Below are positions 35,008-43,619 of a stretch of 64,000 bases of DNA, in pieces. A program made the translations under genes and the position numbers. The DNA is taken from assembly GCF_020097155.1 (NCBI RefSeq), contig NZ_CP083691.1, positions 1,674,001 through 1,738,000 on the forward strand, in the 5' to 3' direction. Source of the stretch: Micrococcus porci. GTDB taxonomy: Bacteria > Actinomycetota > Actinomycetes > Actinomycetales > Micrococcaceae. A model generated the notes under the pieces. It was not told the DNA's origin. It made no database searches and saw nothing but the letters and a program-made list of their open reading frames with translations. How positions within the stretch are numbered: the stretch's first letter is position 1; each line of letters starts with the position of its first letter.

Positions 35008-36396
35008 TCAGCCCACCCGCTCGAACAGGCGGTCCACCGGCGTCGCATCCGTGCTGAACGGGTCCTTCGTGGAGATCGCGTGGATCGGGTGGTCGTTCAG
35101 CTTGAGCGTCGTCCAGTCCACCGCGTAGTCCATCCCCGCCGCGCGGGCGCGGGCGATGAACTCGGCACGCACCGTGGCGCGCGTGCTGGGCGGGGCGGCG
35201 TCGACCGCGGCCCGGGCGGCCCCCTCCGGGAGCACTCGGCGGACCCCGCCGCGCTCGCGCAGCAGGGGGAACAGGCCGCGCCCCGGCGCGATGTCGTGGA
35301 ACGCCAGGTCCAGCTGCGCCAGGCGCGGCGCGTCCCAGTCCAGCCCGTAGCGATCGCGGTAGCCCCGCAGCAGCTTCAGCTTGATCGCCCAGTCGATCGT
35401 CTCCTCGATCGGCCCGAAGTCCTGGGATCGGACGGCGTCGACCACCGTGCCCCACAGGTCCAGGACGTCCTCGACCCGATCGTGGTGCGCCCCCTCGGAC
35501 GCCACGAACGCGCGGGCCCGGGAGAGGTAGTGGTCCTGCAGGTCGAGGGCGGAGGCCGTGCCCTCGCGCAGGTTCACGCGTACGGTGCCGGTGAGGTCGT
35601 GGGAGATCTGCCGGATCGCGAGGGTCGGGTGGGCCACGCGGTGGTCGCCGAGGGGGTAGCCCGCCTCGATCATGCGGAGCATCAGGTCGGTGGCCCCGAA
35701 GCGCAGCAGCGTGGTGGCCTCGGAGAGGTTCGTGTCCCCCACGATCACGTGCAGCCGCCGGTACTCCGACGCGTCGGCGTGCGGTTCGTCCCGGGTGTTG
35801 ATGATGGGCCGGGACCGGGTGGTCGACGACGACACGCCCTCCTGCACGAAGTCCGCCCGCTGGGAGAACGCGAAGTGCGCGCGCCCCTCCCCCTCCGGCC
35901 AGACGCCGGCGGGGATCACGCGCCCGGCGCCGACGAGGATCTGTCGCGACACCAGGAACGGGACGAGCGCCTCGGTGAGGCGGCGGTACTCGGTGCGGCG
36001 GCGCAGCAGGTAGTTCTCGTGCGAGCCGTACGAGCTGCCCGAGGAGTCCGCGTTGTTGCGGTACAGGTAGATCCGGCCGCCGATGCCGTCCGCCGCCATG
36101 GCCTCCTCGGCCCGGGCGATGAGGTCCAGCAGCATGAGGTCGCCGGCGGCGTCGGAGGCGATCAGCTCGTCCAGCGTCGAGCACTCCGCGGTGGCGTACT
36201 CCGGGTGCGAGCCGACGTCGAGGTAGAGGCGGGAGCCGTTGCGCACGAACACGTTGGAGGAGCGGCCCCACTCGAGCACGGGGCGGAAGAGGTAGCGCAC
36301 CACCTCCTCCGGGCTGAGTGGGCGGGCCTGCGGGTTCCAGTGCTGGACGCCGTACTCCGTCTCCAGCCCGAAGATGCGGCGGGCGTCCGTGGTCAC
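35008..36396 (-). CDS. pafA: Pup--protein ligase PafA
   Basis: The 462-residue enzyme uses ATP to attach the C-terminal glutamate of Pup to lysines of target proteins. It has the glutamine-synthetase-like fold. The N-terminal motif RRIFGLETEYG is followed by SRLYLDVGSHPEYATAEC, the Mg-ATP site. NNADSSGSSYGSHENYL and PIINTRDEPHA follow, and the family C-terminal region closes the protein. Its start overlaps the pup stop by 4 bases (ATGA), giving coupled translation. In organisms with a proteasome prcB and prcA usually lie between pup and pafA, and here they are missing. Confidence 0.97.
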   Translation of the reverse strand: MTTDARRIFGLETEYGVQHWNPQARPLSPEEVVRYLFRPVLEWGRSSNVFVRNGSRLYLDVGSHPEYATAECSTLDELIASDAAGDLMLLDLIARAEEAMAADGIGGRIYLYRNNADSSGSSYGSHENYLLRRRTEYRRLTEALVPFLVSRQILVGAGRVIPAGVWPEGEGRAHFAFSQRADFVQEGVSSSTTRSRPIINTRDEPHADASEYRRLHVIVGDTNLSEATTLLRFGATDLMLRMIEAGYPLGDHRVAHPTLAIRQISHDLTGTVRVNLREGTASALDLQDHYLSRARAFVASEGAHHDRVEDVLDLWGTVVDAVRSQDFGPIEETIDWAIKLKLLRGYRDRYGLDWDAPRLAQLDLAFHDIAPGRGLFPLLRERGGVRRVLPEGAARAAVDAAPPSTRATVRAEFIARARAAGMDYAVDWTTLKLNDHPIHAISTKDPFSTDATPVDRLFERVG

Positions 36397-36581
36397 TGGC
36401 CGCCCTTCTGCACGAAGCCCTTGACGAACTCCTCCGCGTTGGACTCCAGCACGGAGTCGATCTCGTCCAGCAGGCCATCCAGGCCGGTGTCCTGCGGGGC
36501 GGCCTTCGCCTGCGCCTGGGCGGCGGCGCCCTCGTCCTCCGGGCCGCCTGCGGGGCGGGGTCGGATCTGCTCCTGGGCCAT
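36393..36581 (-). CDS. pup: Prokaryotic ubiquitin-like protein Pup
   Basis: The 62-residue, largely disordered, acidic protein is the tag used for pupylation. The C-terminal half has the ARC-binding helix region (LDGLLDEIDSVLESNAEEFV), and the chain ends in GGQ. The terminal glutamine must be deamidated to glutamate by Dop, encoded about 1.2 kb away, before PafA can use it. A ribosome signal AAGGAG precedes ATG 36581. It forms a two-gene unit with pafA. Confidence 0.97.
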   Translation of the reverse strand: MAQEQIRPRPAGGPEDEGAAAQAQAKAAPQDTGLDGLLDEIDSVLESNAEEFVKGFVQKGGQ

Positions 36582-36675
36582 GTCGGGCTCCTTCGGGTCG
36601 CGGATGTGGTCCTCCGCTCCGAGCCTACGCCGTCCGCGGCGCGCGGCGTCGGGGCCGGGCTGGCACGATGGGGGG

Positions 36676-37143
36676 ATGCGCCTCTGGACCCTGCACCCCC
36701 GCCACCTCGACCGCCAGGGCCTGACCGGCGGGTGGCGTGAGGCGCTCCTCGCCCAGGCCGTCCTCGCGCGCCGGACGAAGGGCTACCGCGACCACCCGCA
36801 GCTGGAGCGCTTCCGCGGCCATGGCGATCCGGCCGCGGCCATCGGGGCGTTCCTCTCCGGGATCGCGCTCGAGGCGTCCGCCCGCGGCTACCGCTTCGAC
36901 GTCTCGAAGATCGACCGCCCCCTCCTGCCCGCGGACGGCGCCGGTGAGCTGGTCCTGCCGTTCCGCATCGCGCCGATCGAGGTCACGACCGGCCAGGTGG
37001 CCCACGAGTGGGGGCACCTGCGCGCCAAGCTCGCGGCCCGCAGCCCCGGGTGGCTGGAGCGCTGGGCCGACGTTCAGACGCCGGACGTGCACCCCCTGTT
37101 CGAGGTGGTCGACGGGCCGATCGCGTCCTGGGAGCGCCCCTGA
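36676..37143 (+). CDS. Pyrimidine dimer DNA glycosylase/endonuclease V family protein (Pyr_excise)
   Basis: The 155-residue protein matches the bacterial family related to T4 endonuclease V. It starts MRLWTLHPRHLDRQGLTG, continues WREALLAQAVL and KGYRDHPQLERFRGH, and has a late conserved HEWGHLRAKLAAR. T4 endonuclease V uses an N-terminal threonine and Glu23. Here residue 2 is arginine, while a glutamate is kept near residue 22, so glycosylase activity is not assured. It lies on the plus strand between two parts of the Pup locus. Micrococcus is known for a different UV endonuclease of the EndoIII family. Confidence 0.72.
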   Translation: MRLWTLHPRHLDRQGLTGGWREALLAQAVLARRTKGYRDHPQLERFRGHGDPAAAIGAFLSGIALEASARGYRFDVSKIDRPLLPADGAGELVLPFRIAPIEVTTGQVAHEWGHLRAKLAARSPGWLERWADVQTPDVHPLFEVVDGPIASWERP

Positions 37144-37195
37144 CCGGGGGCGCCCCGCCCTCTGCCCCGCCGTCCTGACCTGCCAGGATGGGCGC

Positions 37196-37789
37196 ATGAT
37201 CCGCCACGAGACCGTCGAGGACCACCTGACCCGCCTGGCCTCAGGGGAGCCCACGCCCGGGGGCGGGGCCACCGGGGCGCTCGTCGTCGCCCAGGGCGCG
37301 GGGCTGGTCGCCATGGCCGCCCGCTTCTCTGGGCGCGAGGAGGTCGCGGTCGAGTGCGAGCGCGTGATCCGCGACAGCCTGGCGATCTCCGACGAGGACG
37401 AGGAGGGCTTCGCGGCCGTCGCCGACGCCTACACCCTCCCGAAGGACGGCGACGCGGCCCGCGCCCGCCGCTCCGCGGCCGTCCAGGCCGCGCTCGACCA
37501 GGCCGTCCGGCCGCCGCGCGCCATCGTGGATGCCGTCGACCGGACGGTGGGCCTCGCCGAGCGTGTCCTCGACGACGCCAACCCCCACGTGCTCTCCGAC
37601 GTCGGCGCCGCCCTGGGATGCGCCCGGGCGGGGGCGGGCGCCGCCGTCGTGACACTGCTGACGAACCTCTCCCCGCTCCACGACGAGCAGCTGGGGGCCG
37701 AGCTGCGCGCCGAGATCGCCCGGGCCGACGAGCTCACCTCACGCATCGACGCGCTCGCGGCACGGGTGCGGGAGCGGATCGCCCGCTGA
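37196..37789 (+). CDS. Cyclodeaminase/cyclohydrolase family protein (FtcD C-terminal-like)
   Basis: The 197-residue, all-helical protein belongs to the formiminotetrahydrofolate cyclodeaminase-like family. The signature LASGEPTPGGGATGALVVAQGAGL lies near the N-terminus, quoted here in part as GEPTPGGGATGAL, and ANPHVLSDVGAALGCARAG near the middle. In one-carbon metabolism such proteins release ammonia from formiminotetrahydrofolate or cyclise methenyl-folate. No formimidoyltransferase domain is attached. ATG 37196 begins at the usual family start. It is on the plus strand, 52 bases after the Pyr_excise gene, so the two may form a small operon. It converges with dop. Confidence 0.85.
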   Translation: MIRHETVEDHLTRLASGEPTPGGGATGALVVAQGAGLVAMAARFSGREEVAVECERVIRDSLAISDEDEEGFAAVADAYTLPKDGDAARARRSAAVQAALDQAVRPPRAIVDAVDRTVGLAERVLDDANPHVLSDVGAALGCARAGAGAAVVTLLTNLSPLHDEQLGAELRAEIARADELTSRIDALAARVRERIAR

Positions 37790-37800
37790 GAGGACCCGCC

Positions 37801-39534
37801 TCAGCGCCGGAGCAGCTCCCCCAGCCGGGTGACCAGCTCGTTCGGCTCCGGCGCGGGCGCCGCGCTGCCGGGGGTGTCGTCCCACCAGCCGGGCAGGTCC
37901 TCGGCCGCGCCGACCAGCGGCTCCTCGAGGCGCAGCCGGTGCAGAGGGGCCTCCTCGGCGGCCCGGACAAGGACGGAGTCCCACGCGGCGCCCGACACCT
38001 GCCGGGCGTGGTGGCGCACCAGGTTCCCGCGCGTCCACGCGCGGGTGCTCCGCGGCGGGGCGACGACGGCGGCCTCCACTTCGGCGTCCTCGACCAGTAC
38101 GCGCATCGCCCCGGCCGCCACGAGCCGCCGATGCAGGGACTTCGCCGGACGCAGGTCCGCGTACTGCAGGTCGACCATGGCCAGGCGCGGGTCCGACCAG
38201 TCGAGCCCGCCGCGGGCGCGTAGGCCCTCGAGGACGCGCAGCTTCGCGGCCCAGTCCGCGCGGTCGGCCAGCGCGAGCGGGTCCGCGGCGGCGTCGGCCA
38301 GGTCGGTCCCCCACGCGTCCAGGACGGCGGCGGTCTCGGCGTCGTCCACGCCGCAGCGCGCGCAGTGCTCCCGCGCCGCGTCCAGGTAGGCGCCCAGGAT
38401 CTGCAGGCCGGTCCACTCGCGCCGGGTCCACACGCCGTCGGCGCCGCGCTCGCGGCCCGGCACGGCCGCCCGCAGGGTCGGGTCGTGGCTGATCGTCTGG
38501 AGCGCGGCCACGGGGTCGTCCAGGACGATGCGCGGTGCCGTGCCGGCCTCGGCCAGGGCGAGGACCAGGGCCGTCATGCCCATCCGCAGCCAGGTGGCGT
38601 GCTGGCTGAGGTTCGCGTCTCCGATGATCACGTGCAGGCGCCGGTAGGCGTCGCCGCGGGCATGGGGCTCATCGCGGGTGTTGACGATCGGCCGCCGGAT
38701 GGTGGTCTCCAGCCCCACCTGCTCCTCGAAGAAGTCCGCCCGCTGGGAGAGCTGGAATCCCGGGCGCTCCCCGCGCAGGCCCACGCCCACGCGGCCGGCG
38801 CCCACCAGGACCTGACGGGCCGCGAAGAACGGCAGCAGGACCTCGGCGAGCTCGTCGAACGGCAGGGCGCGCGCGACGAGGTAGTTCTCGTGGCTGCCGT
38901 AGGACTGGCCCTTGCCGTCCGTGTTGTTCTTGTAGACCAGGACCTCCGGGGCACCCTCGGCGGCGGCGATGTGCTCGGCCGCGGCCTGCGCGACCCGGTC
39001 CCCCGCGGCGTCCCACACCACGGCCTCCCGCGGCGAGGCCACCTCGGGGGACGAGTACTCCGGGTGGGCGTGGTCCACGTACCAGCGGGCGCCGTTGGGC
39101 AGCACCGTGGACAGCAGCAGGTGCACCGGCTCTCCGTCCGGCCCGACGAGGGCCTGGTCCGTCAGCTGCGAGGGGTGGGCCGCCGAGCGCGGCATGCGCC
39201 AGCCGCGGGCGTCCACGAGGGGCGACTCCCCCGCGTAGTCCCACTCCGTCCCGGCGACGGCCCCGCCGGAGTGCGTGATCAGGTCCGCGTAGGAGTTCAC
39301 CAGCTCGACGGACAGCACGCTGTGGTGGGCCCCCGGGTTGGCCGGAGCGTGGATCCCGAACTCGGACTCGGTGCCCATGACGCGGTGCACGCCCCAGCCG
39401 GCGGCGTCGCGGCCGCCCGGCGGGGCGGTGAGGTCCGCGGGGAACAGCCGGCGCTGACCCGCGAAGGCCGGGGTGCCGGCCACCGCCTCCGGCGCCCCGC
39501 CGATGCCCCCCGGCATCGACCCGGGGGCGCTCAC
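37801..39534 (-). CDS. dop: Pup deamidase/depupylase Dop
   Basis: The 577-residue enzyme is a PafA homologue that deamidates the Pup C-terminal glutamine and removes Pup from substrates. Its N-terminal core motif is VMGTESEFGIHAP. The metal-ATP site NNTDGKGQSYGSHENYL and PIVNTRDEPHA are present. The Dop-specific loop after the first strand (AHHSVLSVELVNSYADLI) fits Dop rather than PafA. It starts at GTG 39534, overlapping the arc stop (GTGA), and carries an N-terminal extension of about 45 residues before the catalytic core. At 577 residues it is longer than the usual 500. Confidence 0.93.
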   Translation of the reverse strand: MSAPGSMPGGIGGAPEAVAGTPAFAGQRRLFPADLTAPPGGRDAAGWGVHRVMGTESEFGIHAPANPGAHHSVLSVELVNSYADLITHSGGAVAGTEWDYAGESPLVDARGWRMPRSAAHPSQLTDQALVGPDGEPVHLLLSTVLPNGARWYVDHAHPEYSSPEVASPREAVVWDAAGDRVAQAAAEHIAAAEGAPEVLVYKNNTDGKGQSYGSHENYLVARALPFDELAEVLLPFFAARQVLVGAGRVGVGLRGERPGFQLSQRADFFEEQVGLETTIRRPIVNTRDEPHARGDAYRRLHVIIGDANLSQHATWLRMGMTALVLALAEAGTAPRIVLDDPVAALQTISHDPTLRAAVPGRERGADGVWTRREWTGLQILGAYLDAAREHCARCGVDDAETAAVLDAWGTDLADAAADPLALADRADWAAKLRVLEGLRARGGLDWSDPRLAMVDLQYADLRPAKSLHRRLVAAGAMRVLVEDAEVEAAVVAPPRSTRAWTRGNLVRHHARQVSGAAWDSVLVRAAEEAPLHRLRLEEPLVGAAEDLPGWWDDTPGSAAPAPEPNELVTRLGELLRR

Positions 39535-41294
39535 GGCCGGCCCCCGGCGCCGGGGAGCATGCGCAGCTCGGCCAGCCGCGGCCCGCGCCAGCCGGAGGTG
39601 CGCGCCCACTCGCCCGGGGCCACGGTGCCGAGCAGGTCCGCCTGGTCCGCGAGGACGGCGTCCACCGCGTCCAGCAGGTGGCGGGTGCGCAGGCCGCGGG
39701 CGGCCGGGTCGAGGTCCGCGGCCAGCAGGTCCCGCACGGCGGCGCGCTTGGCCCGGTCCACCACGTCCGCCACGACGGCCCCGGAGACCAGGTCGGCCAG
39801 GTGCAGCGTGCTCGTCGCCCCGGTGATGTCCGTGAGCTCGGCCAGCGCGGTGCGCGGGGAGCGCTCGTACAGCGCCGTGACGGCGGCGCCGATGAGCTCC
39901 TCGCGGGCCTGCTCGGCGGAGCCGGCGTCCCTCACCTCGTCCACGTGCAGGGGGACCTCCTCGTCGAGATGGCGCGCCATGATGTCCACGGCACCCCGCG
40001 CGTCGGGCCGGTCCACGCGGATCTTCACGTCGAGGCGGCCGGCGCGCAGCACGGCCGGGTCGATCATGTCCTCGCGGTTCGACGCGCCGATCACGATCAC
40101 GTTGTCCAGGGATTCGACGCCGTCGATCTCGGCGAGCAGCTGCGGCACGATCGTCGTCTCCACGTCGGAGGACACGCCGGAGCCGCGGGTGCGGAACAGG
40201 GACTCCATCTCGTCGAAGAACACGACGACGGGCGAGCCCGCGGCGGCGTGCTCCCGGGCGCGCTGGAAGATGATGCGGATCTGCCGCTCCGTCTCGCCGA
40301 CGTACTTGTTCAGCAGCTCGGGACCCTTGATGTTGAGGAAGAACGAGCGCCCGCCCTCGGCGGAGCGCGCGGAGAGGGCGTTGGCCACGGCCTTGGCCAG
40401 CATCGTCTTGCCCGTGCCGGGCGGGCCGTAGAGCATGATGCCCTTCGGCGCGCGGAGCCCGTGCTCGCGGTAGAGGTCGGGGTGGAGGAACGGCACCTCC
40501 ACGGCCTCGCGGATCCGCTCGATCTGCGGACCCAGGCCGCCGATGTCGTCGAAGGTGACGTCCGGGACCTCCTCGAGGAGGACGTCGTCCACCTCGGACA
40601 GCTCCACGCGCGCCAGCGCCCACTCGAGCCGCGGGTCCACCGTGACCGCGTCTCCGTGGCGCAGGACCTCGCCGGCCAGGGCCGGGGCCCGGCGCACCAC
40701 ACGCTCCTCGTCCGCGGCGCCGGCGAGGACGAGCGAGCCGTCGGGCAGGGACTCCTTCACGCGCAGCAGCTGTCCGGAGACGGAGTGCTCGACCTCGCCC
40801 ACGATGGTGCTGGACTCGTCCAGCAGCACCTCGGCGCCCGCCGTGAGCGCCGCCGCATCCAGCAGCGGAGAGACGGCCACGCGCAGGCGCCGCCCGTTCT
40901 GGACCACGTCCGCCCCGGCGCGCACCACCGCGCCCGTCTCCACCCCCTCGCGGGGGGCACGGGCGGCGTGCACGGCCTCGAGCCGCGCGAAGGTGAACGG
41001 GGCCTTGGTCGTGTCGTCGAGGGCCTCCTTGAGGGAGGTCATCTCCGTGCGGGTGGCCTCCAGCAGCTCGACCATGCGACGGTTGTTGCGCGCCGCGACG
41101 TCGAGCTGCGCCTGCGCCGCGCGGCGCCGCTCCGAGAGCTGCGCGCCGTGCCGCTGCGCCGACGCGAGCTGGTGGCGGAGCCGCTCGGCCTCCGCCTGGG
41201 ACTGCCGCAGCAGCTCGCGCGCCTCGGCGAGGCGGCGGGCGTCGTCGCCCGCGGGCAGCACGCCCGCCCGGTCCTGGGTGTCGTCCTCGGTCAT
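39531..41294 (-). CDS. arc: Proteasome-associated AAA ATPase ARC/Mpa
   Basis: The 587-residue protein unfolds pupylated substrates. It has an N-terminal coiled coil (about residues 20-75), two OB-like domains (about 95-240) and a single AAA domain with Walker A GPPGTGKTM and Walker B VVFFDEMESLFRTRG. Proteasome-using homologues end in a penultimate tyrosine that docks into the 20S core. This protein ends GAGGRP and has no such tail. That fits the absence of prcBA in the neighbourhood and suggests it works without a 20S partner. It lies 25 bases after trmI and overlaps dop. Confidence 0.93.
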   Translation of the reverse strand: MTEDDTQDRAGVLPAGDDARRLAEARELLRQSQAEAERLRHQLASAQRHGAQLSERRRAAQAQLDVAARNNRRMVELLEATRTEMTSLKEALDDTTKAPFTFARLEAVHAARAPREGVETGAVVRAGADVVQNGRRLRVAVSPLLDAAALTAGAEVLLDESSTIVGEVEHSVSGQLLRVKESLPDGSLVLAGAADEERVVRRAPALAGEVLRHGDAVTVDPRLEWALARVELSEVDDVLLEEVPDVTFDDIGGLGPQIERIREAVEVPFLHPDLYREHGLRAPKGIMLYGPPGTGKTMLAKAVANALSARSAEGGRSFFLNIKGPELLNKYVGETERQIRIIFQRAREHAAAGSPVVVFFDEMESLFRTRGSGVSSDVETTIVPQLLAEIDGVESLDNVIVIGASNREDMIDPAVLRAGRLDVKIRVDRPDARGAVDIMARHLDEEVPLHVDEVRDAGSAEQAREELIGAAVTALYERSPRTALAELTDITGATSTLHLADLVSGAVVADVVDRAKRAAVRDLLAADLDPAARGLRTRHLLDAVDAVLADQADLLGTVAPGEWARTSGWRGPRLAELRMLPGAGGRP

Positions 41295-41319
41295 GTGCCG
41301 TCCTCCTCGGTCGTCGTGC

Positions 41320-42438
41320 TCAGTCCTTGTCCTGGCCCACGGTGCGCGGGTCCCGGCCCTCCAGGGCGGCCCGCGCCCGACGCGCGGTCAGACGGGCCTC
41401 CTTCGCGGCCTTGCGGGCCTTCTTGTCCGTGACGGTGCGCTCGCCCAGGGCCTGCGGCGTCCAGCGCGCTCCGTCCGACGGCGTCCAGGCCTCGACGTCC
41501 TCCGTCGTGAACTCGGAGACCTTCAGCCGCTTCTTCATGACGAGCGCGTCCTCCCCCGCCGCCAGCCGGCGGGCGGTGAGCAGGAAGCCGGTGTGGGCCA
41601 CCATCCGATGGTCCGGGCGGACGGCCAGCCCGTCCAGGTGCCAGCCGCGCACGAGGGTCTCGGTGGCCTCGATCTGGGTGAACTTCCCGGACGCGCGGAT
41701 GGCCTCGGCCACGCGGGAGAGCTGGGTGGCGGTGGCCACGTAGTTGAGCCACACGCCGCCGGGGGCGAGCACGGTGGCGACGGCGTCGAGGCACTCCCAA
41801 GGAGCGAGCATGTCCAGGACGACGCGGTCCACGGAGTGCGGCTCGTGGACCTTGGGCATCTCCTCCTGAGCGTCGCCGAGGTGGATGCTCCAGGCCGGGT
41901 GCACGCCGCCGAAGAAGGACTCGACGTTGCCGCGGGCGATCTCCGCGAACTCCGCGCGGCGCTCGTAGGAGTGCAGTCGGCCGGCGTCGCCCACCGCGCG
42001 CAGCAGGGACATGGACAGCGCGCCCGAGCCCACGCCGGCCTCGACCACGACGGCGCCCGGGAAGATGTCCGCCTGCTGCACGATCTGCCCGGCGTCCTTG
42101 GGGTACACCACCGTGGCGCCGCGGGGCATGGAGAGCACGAAGTCGTTCAGCAGCGGGCGCAGGACCTGGTAGGCGTGGCCCGACGAGTTCTGCACGACGA
42201 TGCCCTCGGGCCCGCCGATGAGGTCGTCGTGGCGCAGGACGCCCTGGTAGCTGTGGAACTCGCCGCCGGGCAGCAGCGTGATCGTGTTGAGGCGGCCCTT
42301 GGCGTCCTTGATCTGCACGCGCTGGCCGGCGCGCAGGGGGCCGCGGCGAGCCGTGACGCCCGCGGGGCGGCCCGCCGGCGCGGCGGTGTCGGGGGTCGTC
42401 GGGGCGGCGGGGGTCTCCGGTGCGGTGGCGTCGCTCAT
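41320..42438 (-). CDS. trmI: tRNA (adenine-58-N1)-methyltransferase TrmI
   Basis: The 372-residue enzyme methylates A58 in the T-loop of tRNAs using S-adenosylmethionine. The N-terminal beta domain (LRAGQRVQIKDAKGRLNTI) and the SAM-binding motif VVEAGVGSGALSMSLLRAVG lie in the expected order. VVLDMLAPWECLDAV and GVWLNYVATATQLSRV follow. A Lys/Arg-rich C-terminal extension of about 70 residues follows the catalytic domain. The position before arc matches M. tuberculosis Rv2118c. ATG 42438 overlaps the M50 protease stop (ATGA). Confidence 0.93.
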   Translation of the reverse strand: MSDATAPETPAAPTTPDTAAPAGRPAGVTARRGPLRAGQRVQIKDAKGRLNTITLLPGGEFHSYQGVLRHDDLIGGPEGIVVQNSSGHAYQVLRPLLNDFVLSMPRGATVVYPKDAGQIVQQADIFPGAVVVEAGVGSGALSMSLLRAVGDAGRLHSYERRAEFAEIARGNVESFFGGVHPAWSIHLGDAQEEMPKVHEPHSVDRVVLDMLAPWECLDAVATVLAPGGVWLNYVATATQLSRVAEAIRASGKFTQIEATETLVRGWHLDGLAVRPDHRMVAHTGFLLTARRLAAGEDALVMKKRLKVSEFTTEDVEAWTPSDGARWTPQALGERTVTDKKARKAAKEARLTARRARAALEGRDPRTVGQDKD

Positions 42439-43619
42439 GGACGGGGCTCCTCGGGGTCGGGGCGGCTCGCGGTGGCGAGCGCGGTCAGGATTCTCTCGCG
42501 GGGCAGCACCGAGCGGACGGCGCCGTGGCCGTCCGTGAGCACCCACACGGGGGTCGAGTCGAGCCCGGGGACCCCCGGGCGGGGGTCCGCCGCGGACTCG
42601 GCGGCCGTGGCCAGGGACGCCACGAGGGCGCCCCCGGACGGGGGCAGGGAGTCCGCGGCCAGCACGGCGTGCGGCGCCACGGCCCGGCAGGCGGCGGCCA
42701 CGGGGACGCGGGCGCTGGCGGCGGCCCCGTCGAGGGCGGCGCGGTCCAGCACGCCGACGGGGCGGCCGGCCTCGTCCACGGCCACGACGGCGAGGCCCGC
42801 GGGGACGCCCGCCAGCACCGCGGAGGCGTCGGCGTCCACGGGGACGGCGAGGGCGGGGATCGCGAGGTCCGCCAGCCGCACCCCGGCCAGGCGGCGGCCC
42901 CAGCGGCCGCGCTCGACCGACTCGGAGGCGCCGCGCCACAGGGTCACGGCCACCCAGACGAGCAGCAGGGACACGACCAGGCCGGGGCGCTCCCCGCGCA
43001 CCAGCGGCACGGCCACCCAGCCGATGACGAGTGCCGCGGCGATCAGCCGACCAGTCCAGCCGGCGGCGGCCACCCCCCGGTCCCGGGAGCCCGTGGCCGC
43101 CCACACGGCGGACTCCACCATGCGGCCGCCGTCCAGCGGCGCACCGGGCAGGGCGTTGAAGCCGGCCAGCAGCAGGTTGGCCCAGACGGTGGCGTCGACG
43201 AGCAGACCGGGAACGCCCCGCGCGTCGGCTGCGGCGCCCAGGGCCCAGGCGAGCCCGGCGAGGACGACGTTGGCCGCGGGGCCGGCCAGCGCGGTCACCA
43301 CGGTGCCCACGGGCGTCGCCTGCGGAGCCGCGAACTGCGTGTGCCCGCCCCAGAGGGTCAGCACGATCTCCTGCGGGCGCTGGCCGAAGGCCCGCCCGGC
43401 CACCGCGTGGGCGGCCTCGTGGACCAGGACCGACAGGGCGAGCAGCGCGGCATAGCCCAGGGCCACCAGCCAGGCCGCCCCTCCGAGGCCCGGGAGGGCG
43501 CGGGCGACCTGCGGACCGAACAGCAGGACGACCGCACCGGCCACGGCGACCCACGCGGGCGAGAGCCGGACGGGGGCGCCGGCGATCCGGCCGAGGGTCA
43601 GGGCGCGCGGGCCGCTCAT
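42435..43619 (-). CDS. Site-2 protease family (M50) zinc metalloprotease with CBS domains
   Basis: The 394-residue membrane protein has the intramembrane protease motif HEAAH (in LVHEAAHAVAGRAFG) and the third zinc-ligand segment LPGAPLDGGRM. About six hydrophobic segments precede a C-terminal region (about residues 230-390) that looks like a CBS-domain pair. Such proteases cut membrane proteins, often anti-sigma factors. The CBS domains suggest control by adenine nucleotides. It overlaps both neighbours by 4 bases (HAD gene upstream, trmI downstream) and so belongs to the trmI-arc-dop operon. Confidence 0.88.
   Translation of the reverse strand: MSGPRALTLGRIAGAPVRLSPAWVAVAGAVVLLFGPQVARALPGLGGAAWLVALGYAALLALSVLVHEAAHAVAGRAFGQRPQEIVLTLWGGHTQFAAPQATPVGTVVTALAGPAANVVLAGLAWALGAAADARGVPGLLVDATVWANLLLAGFNALPGAPLDGGRMVESAVWAATGSRDRGVAAAGWTGRLIAAALVIGWVAVPLVRGERPGLVVSLLLVWVAVTLWRGASESVERGRWGRRLAGVRLADLAIPALAVPVDADASAVLAGVPAGLAVVAVDEAGRPVGVLDRAALDGAAASARVPVAAACRAVAPHAVLAADSLPPSGGALVASLATAAESAADPRPGVPGLDSTPVWVLTDGHGAVRSVLPRERILTALATASRPDPEEPRP

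Noticed and set aside
34955..35048. A longer start for the FKBP lipoprotein at 35048
   Set aside because: It would overlap the end of pafA and bury the signal peptide behind 31 low-complexity residues. ATG 34955 gives a proper lipoprotein signal.
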